A DNA stretch of 64,000 nt. It comes from Cladorrhinum sp. PSN259 (Eukaryota; Ascomycota; Sordariomycetes; Sordariales; Podosporaceae). The notes below the pieces were generated by a model, which saw only the letters and a program-made list of their open reading frames with translations, had not been told where the DNA came from and did no database searches. Positions 47,003 to 58,152 of this stretch are shown in pieces. Location of the stretch: positions 124,001 to 188,000 of the forward strand of contig MU867085.1 in assembly GCA_033725935.1 (NCBI GenBank), written 5' to 3'. How positions within the stretch are numbered: position 1 is the stretch's first letter; each line of letters begins with the position of its first letter. The translations under genes and the position numbers were made by a program.

Positions 47003-47827
47003 GTGTATGATTCTGAGGAGTTGGACGCCTAGCAGGAGGCAACTCTCGGGTTGATGCTGGATGACATCCTGCACTCCGGACATGGCCCTTGGCCCGCATT
47101 TAAGATAGGGGGTCCTTGCCGCGTAGTGCCTTCTCCGGGGGCTTCTACCATTTCTGCTTTTTCTGGTTCTGCGCGTTCCATTTCTCTGGATTGATTAAAT
47201 GCAGCAACATTCCTACGGAGCTTGGAATTGGACAAGCATTTCTGAACTCCAACTCTAGCTTTAGCTCGTGGTTCGGGGTATAATTCTGTCTGTTCAGCTT
47301 GCCTAGAAGGGACGACATGATGATTAGATGAAGACGGGCGATCGTATGGAGAGGGGGTGATTTTGAGGAAATGAGAAATCAGCAGTTCTTGTGCTTTTTT
47401 ATTGGTCTGGTATCATAAGAGGTCACGGATGGTATCGACGGGAGAGAAAGAAAAGACACTTTTAGATGTCTCTTTATCGAGCGAAGAGAAATGGAAATGG
47501 GAAAACCGGAAGGAAAGGAAAGGAAAGGAATTAGCGAAGCTAGGGTATGGATGGATTATGTTGATTAAGAAAGATGATTGTGATGACGACTGTAACCGAG
47601 GAGGATGATTAAGAATTAAAAAAATAAAATAATTCTGATTCATTAGTGCGTTGGTGGTGGTGAATGTGTACTTGGATCTGGTGATCTTGAGGAGTGAGTA
47701 TGTACGGTACCCCCGGATGAGGAGTACGTTGCTTGGTGATTGCCGTGACTTTGGATAATACTGGGTTCAAAAGATCTGATATCGCGTGTTTGGTATGTAT
47801 CCCAATGACTCTTTGAGAATTTCTGAT

Positions 47828-47848
47828 ATGTATATATATATATATATA
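47828..47848. repeat. (TA)n microsatellite
   Basis: An uninterrupted TA run of about ten units in the gene-free region after DCN1. Confidence 0.85.
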
Positions 47849-48151
47849 AATACTGCATAATCATGTCTCGTTTTCCCTTTTGGTTTGCAAATCAACAATC
47901 TGGTAGGTATACTTTTAAATTTATGTTGTGGATAAACTTTTTTCAATTTTTAAGATGTGTTAACTGTTTGGTTTCTACCTTGGGAGTAAGTAGTATGAAG
48001 TAAAGCGTTTAGCTGGTTGAAACCGTGAGATATACACACACACACCAGGTTAAGCGGAATGAATGGATTGACAAAGATGGTTGTTATGTAACGCGTCCCG
48101 TCTTCAGTTTTTCGGTTCTACGGGATGTGACGTTGCGTGATGTGAGGCCAG

Positions 48152-48240
48152 GTGTGTGTGTGTGTGCGTGTGTGTGGGGTGACGGATGAGTGGTACCGGA
48201 GAAGAGCAAATACTGGGTTTGGTTTGGTTTGGTTTGGTGG
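48152..48240. repeat. (GT)n and (TTTGG)n simple repeats
   Basis: A GT tract with one GC interruption (48152-48178) is followed by four copies of TTTGG (48215-48240). They lie in non-coding sequence. Confidence 0.8.
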
Positions 48241-49732
48241 GAGAGTTATATATAGTAACGTGCCATTTTGATGCTTGGAGTTTTTGTTGTTGTGAAGGTA
48301 ATAATGAATGAGTATGAAGAGAGAAAGAGAGAAATGCCAGTGGTATTTCGAGGTAAAATGTGGGTGATGAAGAAGATCTGAGAGACTGTCGCTCTATTCT
48401 ATTAAGAAATTAAAAACATTATCTTTGAGGTCTACTAGTGTATGATGTTTAGATATGAGGAGGGTACCTCAGGTTTGGGTTCCAGCGGGCGGCGGCGGGG
48501 TTTTTTGCTTCTATGTGGTTAGTCTGGAGGCTTGATAAGCTCTCGAAAATAAAAATAGCCAAGTTATCACCACCTCAAAGGAGCACCCAGTTGAAGTCAA
48601 CCCGCTTGATGGCTCGGCGAAACTTGGAGCTGGAAAACGCTTGCACACAATAGGTGCGCATACCGAACCCCAGTTTCCTTCCCCGGGTTTCCCTATTGGG
48701 CTATCACAATGCTTCCACGCACGTGTGGAAGTTCCAGGTCAGTTTTGTGGTAACATTCGCCAAAGGATCATAAGCCCGCAACGGGCCGAATATTGGCACC
48801 GACTCACCGAGGCGATGGAGAGATTATTTGAGGAGACTAAACTATTAGCTTGTTTTCTAGAGGTCCTTGCTTTATCTCTTCCTCTCGGGTTCAGTGACTG
48901 TCGTTTATGAGGGCTTAGTAGAGGTGATTGGGTTAGCTACTAATTTGAACACTCTGTCTAAAACAAAAAGTGGTATTGTTGTTGTTGAACTGTTATTATT
49001 TTCACTTATTGTTCGAACGCAATTGCTAAACTAGTTCTGCCTCTGCACGTGCTCTTCTTAAGACTTGACTTTTGATGTAGAATTTGACTGCTGATTTTGA
49101 CTGCTTGTTTTGACTTCTCCTTTTGATAGCTGCTCTGTGGCAGATGACTAGAACTGGAAGGATACGGAAATTTAGATACTGCCAAGGGACATGAGATCAC
49201 TTCAATGAACGTGGAGCTCCCTTCCTACTACACAGAGTGAGTCTTAACTTGAGGGGATTGGAAGAGCAGTGAACATAAAACCCCTGCGTGATCTCAAGCA
49301 AAGTGGATAAACTGAGAAGGACAATGCAGCACAAGCAAAGACAGCATTTCCCCCTCCAGCATTCTAAATGAGCTCTCCTCCTCCATAGTAGTTTTACTTT
49401 CTTGTATTTCCATATCTCCATTCCAGAACTCTATCGTTCCTTTGGGAGAGTTTACTTCATAAATATGGTACATATGTCCATTATCGTACACCCAAGAGTG
49501 CTGGCTCTTCTTGCTCTTTCTCCCTCGCCGATTTTCCCTTCCTCCTCCTCCTCCTCCTCGAGAAGCTTAGGAGTAAGTGGTATATTTGTCTCACCGTCTT
49601 TCCCTCACCATTTTTCCTTGCTCTCTTTTCTCCCCAGCTCTTTCTTCGTTCCTCCTCTTGCCTATCATCAAACCCTGCCTTTTTATAGTTGATATATCCC
49701 AATTCATCCCCTCGTCCCCCCTCCTTAATCTC

Positions 49733-50236
49733 TTACCCCTCCATCTTCCGCCACTCAATCCTCCCAAACCTACTCAGCGTCTCCAGTTTCCCATCCCCCA
49801 GCTTGACATTCGTCGCCCTAATCACTCTCGGATCGATCGACAGCGTCTGCCTGATGGCCTCGTTGGCCTGAATCCCGCAGTCGTACCGCATAACAAAGTA
49901 GTGGCCCCTCGTGTGCCTCTGCTGGTTTTTCGAGACGGCCCGAGGTAAAGAGAAAACCCCCCAGTTGGCAATGTCGCGGATCACGCCCCCGCGCTGGAGG
50001 ATCATTTGGCCTGCTGCTAGGACGATTCTGTAATACGCTCTCTATCAGTATTATGGTGCGGTGTACGGGGAGGGAGAATTAAAGAAAAAAAAGACGCACT
50101 CCTTAACCTCAGCCATGTTGCTGGGGTTATGGCGGATCTAAAAGAAGAACGAGAAACAGAACAAGTTAGCCATTTGCAAGCAGCAATTGAGAGAGACAAG
50201 AGTAAAACATACAATGCCAATCGTTTCGTACAACAT
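49733..50236 (-). CDS. MRP17: mitochondrial small-subunit ribosomal protein bS6m
   Basis: Three exons on the minus strand: 50236-50213, 50137-50100 and 50027-49733; 118 residues. The first exon encodes only MLYETIGI, the conserved start of bS6; the second gives IRHNPSNMAEVK; the third gives IVLAAGQMILQRGGVIRDI, the GVFSLPRAV segment and the core RHTRGHYFVMRYD. Length and motifs match fungal bS6m. The protein sits on the mitoribosome small subunit platform. The symbol is that of the yeast orthologue. Two introns in the first 62 coding bases mean that a single-exon call starting at 50005 would miss the conserved N-terminus. Confidence 0.94.
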
Positions 50237-51232
50237 CTTGGCTGTTGCTGTGTGTATATGGTAGCGAGAGCGACAGCGACGACGGCGACGACGACAAGGT
50301 GGGTGGGTGGGCAGCTCCCAAAGTGTCAAACTGGATGGACCAGCGGGCGGGCGCAATTCGCTTTCGCGGTTCAAAGTTGACAAGGATTGGGCTGGAAATT
50401 TTGACGGAACATTCCGATATTTCTGCCGGCTTTTGTGGGGTTAAACAATCTGGACACACCGCCTTTTTATTCCAAGAGTTCGGGTCTCGTTCCTAATTCA
50501 GCTGCTGAGACCGCTATAATTATAGGCTCTTTCGCATTGGAAGCCCTCTCCGGAAAACACCATGATTATCATCATTTCCACCATGGAAGAACCTCATAAT
50601 TTTATAACTTGTTATTACTCCTACTTGGGCCAAACAAACTAGAATCGGGGACTCCCTATCGCAGCCACCACATTTTCCTCCCGTGCCCCCGAATTGCTTC
50701 TCTCTCCATATAAAGAAACCATGATATGGAACTTTTCTACGAACAGAAAAGAAAAATGAATATAACGCCTCCCTATGCCATGTTTCCTGCCTCCGAACCC
50801 ATTGTTTCTTCAAAAGCAAACCCCAAGTATAAAAAAAAAAAAAAAACGCACGAGGTATCAGCAAACGAAAAAGAAAAGAACCCAAAAAAATTGAAAACGA
50901 AATAACTCTCCCCCGCCTCCACCTGCCAAAACCATAAAGAGCATGAACAGCTCATCCCCTTCTTCCGCGCCAGATTTTATAGTATAATCTCCTCCTGTGA
51001 AGAATGAGCTGCTGCAATTTTGCCGTCCCCAAGTTTTGTTCCTTCACCTTCAATGTCCGTTAGCTCCTTTCCAAATCGCGCATCATCCCCTACATAACCA
51101 GAGGTGATTCACCTGATACCACCTCATCTTCTTAGAAAACTCCAAAGAAGCCGTCATCGCATGCGAGTCCAGGTCCTCTTCCCCTTACTCATAGAGAGTG
51201 CCAGCCAGAAACTGCCTGCCGTAGCGGTGATC
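50237..51232. other. intergenic, bS6m promoter
   Basis: About 1 kb on the promoter side of the bS6m gene. It has an A-run of about 17 at 50828 and is otherwise without supported ORFs. Confidence 0.5.
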
Positions 51233-51583
51233 CTATTCAACATCCTCGACAAGACTCTCCTCCTCGACTTGCTCAAGTTTGCTGGGCTTGCTCCTCGTCC
51301 GCAACAGGCTTCGACGTCTGCCGGTGGTCCTTCGTCTCCGAGTCGGACCGCTGACATTCGAACCTGGCCTGTAGGAGGGATCATCAGCCTCATCATCATG
51401 ATGCATGGTAACGTCGACGTTATCCATATCACAATCCTCCTCCTCCTCATTCTCTCCGATCTGCTGCAGGGGAGGGCGGGGATAGCCATCACCTGTAGGG
51501 ACAGCCTCACCCTCCCCGAAGTCACTCGGTCTCCGAGAATCCCTTCCTTCATACTCTGGCCGGTCATTTTTCAAGCTCAGCCA
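51233..51583 (-). other. in-frame coding-like extension after TAG
   Basis: Directly after the TAG of the 1187-residue gene the same frame stays open for 116 codons to a second TAG at 51233. The sequence is coding-like: an acidic cluster (ENEEEEDCDMDNVDV), then a basic Arg/Thr cluster (RRRRTTGRRRSLLRTRSKP) and an acidic end. It starts with Trp-Leu-Ser, not Met. A 45-nt GT-AG intron could bypass the stop in phase (51587-51543), but its donor (GTAGTG) is poor and the only CTGA-like branch site lies too close to the donor. Confidence 0.5.
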
Positions 51584-54500
51584 CTACTCGGAATCATTGC
51601 CAGGCATATTGAACTCGGGTTCCATCTCGGTCCAAGCATTTTCGACGTAGTCCTTTGAACTCCTCAGCAACTTGACGCCCTTGCTCGCCATGAACCTCAA
51701 GAACCGTCTCTTTGTCCGATCCCGCTTGAACTCCGCCAGCATGTCCCCTCTTCCCTCGCCGGCCTCGACTTGGTTCTTGGCCTTCCGAAACCTGATAATC
51801 ACCCTGATGCTCTGAGTCGCGTAGACGATTTCAGAGAGCTCCTTGTACCTTAAATGGAAATCGTACGGGTGTCTAAACACTGCCCACTTTGCGGGCTTGA
51901 GCTGCTTCAACACTTGGTGTTCTAGCATGTGCGAATTAGAGCCAACAAAGTGCCAGTACTGTGTAACGCTGGGATTTGTCGAAACCTCTGGCGTCTTGAT
52001 CTGATTGACACGCCAGTCAATTTCGTGCAGAGTATCGTTGCTGCACGAGTCCGTTGACGTGTAACCGTCAAAGGCAAGGTCAAAAGAGCTGGGAGGCACC
52101 ACAGTAGGACTGCCGTTACCGGTAGTGAGCCGAATCTTCTTCTTAATCTGTATCCGAGAAGGTGCGGGAGATTGCTGGACCTTGACCTCCTCATCGTCCT
52201 CTTCGTCCTCGGAGGCATCTGGGGCCAGTGGCGTGGGTGGCACATTCGCACTGCCGCCGCTGCTGTTGCTTGCTCCAGCCGGAACATTGGTGACATCGGC
52301 CAATGCCGAGGAAGTAGAAGACGGGCCCACAACAACAATCTTGCGCGGGGATGACCGAACTTGCTGCTGAGGCTGTTGTTGAACAGCAGGGGTCTCAACC
52401 TTGGGAGTGTTCTCCTCCGTGGGCGGTTCCTTGCGCTTCAATGGTCGTTGCACGGATGACTTGGACGTGGAAGCATCTCCTGCCTTTTTCGATGAGGCTT
52501 TGTGAGGACGGCCTACGCTAGTGAATCCAGCGTCCTCTCGAACTTGTTGGACCTTGGGGTCGTGATAGAAACCTGCGACGTGCGTTGCGAGCTGAAACTC
52601 GTCACCATCTTCCTCCGACAGTTCATGGAGGCGATGGCGCATCCAATCTGATGGCTTGACCATCAGTTTGTACTGCGGCAACTCGTTGAATAGCATCTGC
52701 GCAAGTCGAAACAAAGTATTATACTTGATCAACTTTTTGCTGTTCATCCACTTCTTCCCAACAAGCTGGTAGGGATGGAGCTCGCCCTTTTCTAGCCACT
52801 CAAGGATAACGTTGCCCCTGTTGACTTGGCGTTTGGCTTCGTATTTCCTATGGTCATTGACGTGCAGGCGTTCCATCTCATTGTACTTGTCTGTCCATTT
52901 TTTTAGCTCCTTGGAAATGATTGATGAGATATCGGCGTCCCAGCTGGGATCCCAGTACGGATGGTCTGGGCCGATCTTGTCAAGTGGTACGCCACGCATA
53001 AGCGGCGGATCCGTAAAGACGGTGCCGTCGTCACGGAGACACAGAATCTCTGGCGCGATGGCTGGGAGTCTTGGACGGGGCTTCCCCTCAGACTCTGTGA
53101 CGGGTGAGCCGGCCACGGGGGTCGCGGGCGAGGCAGGGCGGGAGGGAACGGCGACTGATTGCGCCTTACGACCTGTTGGCAGCGATGTTCGTGCAGGTTT
53201 TTTGGCAGTACCAGAATTCCGAATCCCAGTTGGAGTGGCATCGCCGTCCACGCTGATGGTGTCAGCCTCCTTGCTTGCTTGAGCCGAGAACGACTGGTTG
53301 ATGGAGCTGAAGCCACCGGGTGTCGTTGGCCGATTTGCCGGCTTTGCCGTGGCGCTCTCGCGAGAACTGGGTCTCGAATTCCCACGCGAAACAGGCCGTG
53401 AAGTGCCAGGGGCTTTTCCGGCGCCAAGACATGCGTGGCGATTCCACTCGCAGTTCCCACACTTGAGAAAGTTCTCGTTGTTCACCATGATGCAGTCTTG
53501 ATAGACGCCCGTCTTCTTAGCGCATGCGTCACAGGGGTGCTGCTGGACGTCTCCAACGGCCTGGATGTACATGCTGACCCACTTTGCTCCCTTCTGGTCG
53601 CTTGGATGATGCACCTTCTCGAGATCGTCCACGGAAAAGTTACGCCCTGATCGAATCCGGACTTGGCGTTTGATTGGCATGCGAGTAATAATCGCTATGC
53701 TGCGGTTGTCTCTCCCAAGAGGGCGCAACTGTCCGACGACTTGCTGGTTTTGATCGAGGACCTCGACAACGTCACGACGAATCGTAGGCGACTCGGGTTC
53801 GTCCAGATCAGCAAAGGACGAAGTAAGAGATGAGAGGGACGAGGCGGGCGACGCGGCTTGAGGTGGCTCGGCTTCCTCGGCATCCGCAGCACTGTCGGCA
53901 ACAACTACGCTCGGAGACGTCTGTCTCGACGCCTTGGGAGTCCTGGCGGTTTCCTCGGCCAAAGACACCTCTGTTGTGGCCGCCTCGGTTGGCTCGGTGG
54001 CCATCGTCACGTCGGGAGCGCTCGACTCGGCAGCCGGCTCCGTCGGTTGAGCTTCGAGCTCCCTCTCGCGAATTACAACCGTGACGTCCTTCATTAAAAC
54101 ATCGTCGGTGGTCGCAGCAGCAGCATCAGTAGCGAGAGGTTGCTCTTTGGTAGCACTCGCTGATATCTCGGCCGCCTCTCTGAGCTGGAGCTTCGACTCG
54201 ACTTCTGGCACGTCCTCCGTAGCCTGTTCAAGTTTGTCAGACATAACCTCATCATTATCAGCTGGTGCCGTAATCTCAGGGCTGGTTGCTTGTGCAACTT
54301 GAGCCTCGATCGGTGTTGGGTCATCAGCAGGATGTTGCTCAGCAGGAGTCGTCTCAGCAACAGACTCTCTCTCTGGATGGCCATTTGCAGTTGGCGGCTT
54401 CTCTGCGACTGCAGGTGCGCCAAGGTCGATCTGAGCGTGGGCGAGACGAGAAGTCTGTTGTGCAGTAGCGACCCCTGCGACCTCGGCAACCTGTGGGCTG

Positions 54501-55147
54501 CCCTCGGATTGGTCATCGCCGGCACCGAGATCAGACATGTGAATATCTCCTTGACCATCCCGACCGTCGTGGCCATTTGTCTCTGCTTGAGGGATGCGAC
54601 TTTGGACCGGTCCATCTTGATGAGGACCGTTGTCGGAAAGAGGTTTCACTTCGGGAGACCGGACTGGACCACCCAACCCAAAATCCGAGCTGGCATCCTC
54701 TCCGGGCCCGGACGTTGCGGTTGGCCTCCCAATATTACTCGCACGGCACTTGCGGAAATAGTCCCTCTTCTCGGCTTCCAAGTGGTCCATGTCCTCTTCG
54801 AACAGCCGGCGTTGCTCCCTGTGATCAAGAAACGCTTCCTTGAGGTCCGCTGACAGCTTCTGGATCTCCTGCTGAGCTTGTAGCCTTTCCTGTTCGATCA
54901 CGGCCAGCCGCTTGCGGAGTGCGTCCTCCTCCTTGTTGAGACGCAAGATCATCCGCGTGTCTTCAACGACCCGGGACTCAAGAGGTGCTTTGATCTTCTC
55001 AAACTCATCGTCGATTTTTTTAGAGTTGGCGTTGCGAGATCCGTGCATTGAAGCCCAGTATTTGGCTTCAACCTCATCCCAGTCAATCTGGACAGGAGGG
55101 TCATTGTTCTGCTCACCCGAGTGTTGGTTTGCGCCTCCGGGAGCCAT
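51584..55147 (-). CDS. large disordered protein with DUF3716-like zinc finger
   Basis: A single exon of 1187 residues from ATG at 55147 to TAG at 51584. The N-terminus has a coiled coil at about 60-135 (EDALRKRLAVIEQERLQAQQ). Residues 140-450 are acidic, Ala/Glu/Thr-rich and disordered. A Cys-rich segment at 539-573 reads CDACAKKTGVYQDC, LKCGNCEW and HACLG, a pattern I associate with DUF3716, a fungal zinc-binding motif. Ser/Pro-rich linkers lead to two structured-looking parts: about 690-880 (DPSWDADISSIISKELKKW, YQLVGKKWMNSKKL) and about 1070-1180 (YWHFVGSNSHMLEHQVLKQL), which may be protein-interaction domains. It is probably nuclear. The stop is followed by 116 further open codons in the same frame (51583-51236), so the product may really be longer. 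Confidence 0.82.
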   Translation of the reverse strand: MAPGGANQHSGEQNNDPPVQIDWDEVEAKYWASMHGSRNANSKKIDDEFEKIKAPLESRVVEDTRMILRLNKEEDALRKRLAVIEQERLQAQQEIQKLSADLKEAFLDHREQRRLFEEDMDHLEAEKRDYFRKCRASNIGRPTATSGPGEDASSDFGLGGPVRSPEVKPLSDNGPHQDGPVQSRIPQAETNGHDGRDGQGDIHMSDLGAGDDQSEGSPQVAEVAGVATAQQTSRLAHAQIDLGAPAVAEKPPTANGHPERESVAETTPAEQHPADDPTPIEAQVAQATSPEITAPADNDEVMSDKLEQATEDVPEVESKLQLREAAEISASATKEQPLATDAAAATTDDVLMKDVTVVIRERELEAQPTEPAAESSAPDVTMATEPTEAATTEVSLAEETARTPKASRQTSPSVVVADSAADAEEAEPPQAASPASSLSSLTSSFADLDEPESPTIRRDVVEVLDQNQQVVGQLRPLGRDNRSIAIITRMPIKRQVRIRSGRNFSVDDLEKVHHPSDQKGAKWVSMYIQAVGDVQQHPCDACAKKTGVYQDCIMVNNENFLKCGNCEWNRHACLGAGKAPGTSRPVSRGNSRPSSRESATAKPANRPTTPGGFSSINQSFSAQASKEADTISVDGDATPTGIRNSGTAKKPARTSLPTGRKAQSVAVPSRPASPATPVAGSPVTESEGKPRPRLPAIAPEILCLRDDGTVFTDPPLMRGVPLDKIGPDHPYWDPSWDADISSIISKELKKWTDKYNEMERLHVNDHRKYEAKRQVNRGNVILEWLEKGELHPYQLVGKKWMNSKKLIKYNTLFRLAQMLFNELPQYKLMVKPSDWMRHRLHELSEEDGDEFQLATHVAGFYHDPKVQQVREDAGFTSVGRPHKASSKKAGDASTSKSSVQRPLKRKEPPTEENTPKVETPAVQQQPQQQVRSSPRKIVVVGPSSTSSALADVTNVPAGASNSSGGSANVPPTPLAPDASEDEEDDEEVKVQQSPAPSRIQIKKKIRLTTGNGSPTVVPPSSFDLAFDGYTSTDSCSNDTLHEIDWRVNQIKTPEVSTNPSVTQYWHFVGSNSHMLEHQVLKQLKPAKWAVFRHPYDFHLRYKELSEIVYATQSIRVIIRFRKAKNQVEAGEGRGDMLAEFKRDRTKRRFLRFMASKGVKLLRSSKDYVENAWTEMEPEFNMPGNDSE

Positions 55148-57080
55148 GATTCGCTCTAATCAGTTGTTGTAGAGTCGAACTGGCGGGAAAGGAAAGAAAC
55201 AAAAAAAGCCCAAAACAAGGTGAATTTAGGGTAAATCCACCATGAGAAGATGTGGCGTCAGAAACAACCAGACAAAGCTTCTATCGGACCGTGATTAGCG
55301 CGCGTGACTCCTAGGTGAGTTTTTTGAAGCGACAAAGTAGGAGAGGATACTTCAAGGTTCATGTGGCGATCTCAAGCTTACCTAAGTGACCAAAGTCAAT
55401 TGGATGAGTTGAACAAGAAGCTTGAAGGTTGGTGAGTGATGAGGCCCTATCGGCGATGAGGTGTTTGATGAGTGAGTGAAAGGTGAGAAATGAAAATGTC
55501 GCTCCTTCGCGACCGGGAGAATCCGACCTCGTCGGACGAAGGTTCCAGGTTCTCAAGTCAGCCAAGCCCCCAAAGGTTAGGTGAGCTAGGTTGGTGGTAA
55601 TTAGTCGGTCGCGCGAGTTGGCAAACAACGCGAGCGACCGCCTCTTGGAACCTGGAAATTGAGCTGGAAACAAAGTGTACCTTGTTATTGAGGAGAAGAG
55701 AAAAAGAGTTTGTTAAGCGATAAGGAAAAACAATAGGTATTCGAGTCCTGTCGCAAAGATTTGGCTGATTGCGAAACCTGTCGAGTTTGCTTTGTTTGCA
55801 GCAGTATGCTCGTGGAAAGGTTGGTTGGTTGATTAGGAACAGGTTGCAACCTCAAAGTTGATGCGCCCTGAAAATGGAATGAATGGGTTGGGGGGCAAGA
55901 CTCGGGAGTCGCTGAGCTCCAGAAGAGACAGCTGATTATTGGGGAAGCAGCTAGGAGGGGACCAGGGCTGCTTTTGCAGGGGAGGACCATCTGATTTAGC
56001 GGCCGCCCCAAGAAACACCGCCGCAGGTAATATTCTCCAACGCCTAGGAGAAACTTGACAAAGGACCTGGAAGATCCTAGGTTCAAAAGTCTGAGCAACA
56101 CATTTATTAGTACCCCTCAATGGTTCGTAGTCTGAAAGACTCCAAATAGAGTTCGAGAACCCAGTGATTCCGTTTGCAACAACTTTCTAAAGCCTAGAAA
56201 CCGCGATCCATCAATACCTATATCTCGTAGCTTTGAGCTTTCAGTTTGGGTTTGTGGGAAAAGACAACCATCAACATGAGACGGTCGATATTCTCCGATG
56301 ATCGCCACCGACGAATAAAATTCATCTCCACGGGTTTGGAACTTGGGGAGCAAGAGATTCGCCCACTCGGAAGCCAAGGGAAGGGCAAGGCCCCATCTCA
56401 CATCACCTCATCAAACTTTTGCCTAGGTATGTGCCACATCTCTTCTTTTTGAACCTGTCACCTGCTGTGGACCCGTCAGCGCCCAGCACTTTCTCCGAAG
56501 ATTGGCATATTGCACAGTGTATACAACAACCGAAAAAAAAAGAAAACTGAAGATTAAGGTGATCTAAGCTATATACAGCTATATCTAGTTCCAAAAAGAC
56601 GATACGAGCCAAAACAGTATTACCAAGTTGTGTGTTGTGTGTGTTTATCATGTTGTCCGAGCTGCTGTTGGGTTGCGCGAGTCCACGGTGAGGACGAAAA
56701 CCGCCCATTATCCATCTGCTCATCCCTCCCAAACTCGTCCTGTAATCATTTCCCGCTGAAACTTGACGTATCACTCTTTACCATCCTTCTCTCATAACGC
56801 CCCGCCGCGCCTTAAAACAAAGCCAAACCGCTGATAATGCACAAAAAAGGAGAAAAAAAGAGAAAAAAGGGGGGGCCGGGCCATCATTGCATTTCAAAAC
56901 AAGATTTGAACGGGAGCTATAAGTGCAGTTGCGACTGATATTCTGTTTTACTCAGTCCCAGCGAGGAGAAACGCAAGACAGAAAAGAAAGCCGCCCATAA
57001 AACCGCGCCAATGTCATCAATATTCCATTGTATGTGTGTTTCTCGCCGCTATACCAAAAAATATCCATAAACCCCGTGTT
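55148..57080. other. intergenic: promoter of the 1187-residue gene and CHS7 3' side
   Basis: 1.9 kb without a supported gene. Frames at 55359-56452 on both strands are short and unrelated to known families. Purine- and A-rich tracts lie at 56520-56545 and 56850-56875. Confidence 0.5.
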
Positions 57081-58152
57081 TTATTGGTACCTGGAATGCC
57101 TCTGGGGGCTGTGCGAGTAAGAGTTGTTGTTGTCGTAGGCTGTTGTTTGGCCGTAGAGGTCATCCTGATAAACCGTCGCCCGACGCTCCTCCTCGGGAAG
57201 CAGCTCCTTGACTTCCCAGGCAGCCATGCGTTGGCCGACGGAGAACTCGAGATCCTCCTTAGTGATGGAGTCCCAGTACTTGTAAACCATCATGACCGCG
57301 AGCAGGTTGCAAGTCGTGGCGAAGAACAGGCCGTCCATATAGTGGCTGACGGCGTTGCAAAGAGGACGGCTGAAGGCGTAAAGGATGACCTGTCCGACCA
57401 CAAAGAAGAAGACGCCAAAAGCAATGTCGCCAAGGGGCCACCGATCCTGCAATGTGCGTACAACCAGGAGAAACTGGCATACAACGTAGACCAACAGCTG
57501 GACCGCGTTGAGCAGGTAGAGAACAATGAACAGTCCGACGGTGTTGGTAGGTCCCAGTCCAACCCAGCTCTTAAAGGTAGCGAGCGATACGAGGAAGGAA
57601 ATGGCAAAAGCGGCGGCCGAACAGAGTCGCATCATCCAGAGTGATAGCGGTGTCCCGTCTTCGTAAAGCTGGAAACCCACAAATCCGTTGATCATTAAGC
57701 AGCTGACGAGCGCCGAAGAGAGGCCGGATTGTATCGAGACGAAGTATGGATATGGCTCGGATCCGGGGGGGATAACACCGGCGTCGATGCACAGCGAGAG
57801 GAAGGTCAAGACCATGTAGATGTAGAAGAACATGATGATCTCTTTCCGGCCTATAGTTTCATCTTGGTCAGCCTCTACCTCACATACTCACGAGACACAC
57901 ATGATGCGTACCAACTGCCGTAAACTTCCCCCGCACATGCAAGATCATGGTCACTGTCATCACCAAGGCGATAATGTGCATGGCGCTCGTGGCGGCCTGA
58001 AAGATGATGGTATTTGCCAACTCAATGTTCCGTGCAAAGCAATCAGGCTCGATGCCCACACCAGATGCGATCGAAGTCGTGGGACCTATTGAGGAGCATA
58101 ATGGGAGCGGTGCCATACGGCAGATGCTCGTAAAGTCGCCAAAGCCGCCCAT
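57081..58152 (-). CDS. CHS7: chitin synthase export chaperone Chs7
   Basis: Two exons on the minus strand: 58152-57912 and 57850-57081; 336 residues. The start MGGFGDFTSICRMAPLPLCS is the conserved Chs7 N-terminus. Seven hydrophobic segments follow, including ANTIIFQAATSAMHIIALVM, EIIMFFYIYMVLTFLSLCID, GLFIVLYLLNAVQLLVYVV and IAFGVFFFVVGQVILYAF. Conserved features are DAGVIPPGS, DGTPLSLW and MVYKYWDSITKEDLEF. The C-terminal 50 residues are polar and cytosolic. Chs7 is an ER membrane chaperone needed for export of class IV chitin synthase (yeast Chs3). The intron falls within GKFTAVG-RKEIIM and removes the false ending seen in the unspliced frame. Confidence 0.96.

Larger units (their letters stand above)
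47003..49732. other. 2.7 kb gene-free region dense in simple repeats
   Basis: No supported gene on either strand. Simple repeats crowd this region: AGGAA at 47511-47530, TA at 47828-47848, CA near 48034, GT at 48152-48178, TTTGG at 48215-48240 and TCC at about 49545-49560. A short palindrome (CTTCCAC...GTGGAAG) lies at about 48713-48732. Frames at 48641-48910 and 49402-49692 begin at TTG. Confidence 0.5.

Noticed and set aside
49402..49692. 96-codon Ser/Pro-rich plus-strand frame
   Set aside because: TTG start; composition stems from a TCC repeat and T-rich sequence.
51154..51658. Overlapping frames on both strands near the TAG of the 1187-residue gene
   Set aside because: They are shadows of the in-frame extension, which has the coding-like composition.
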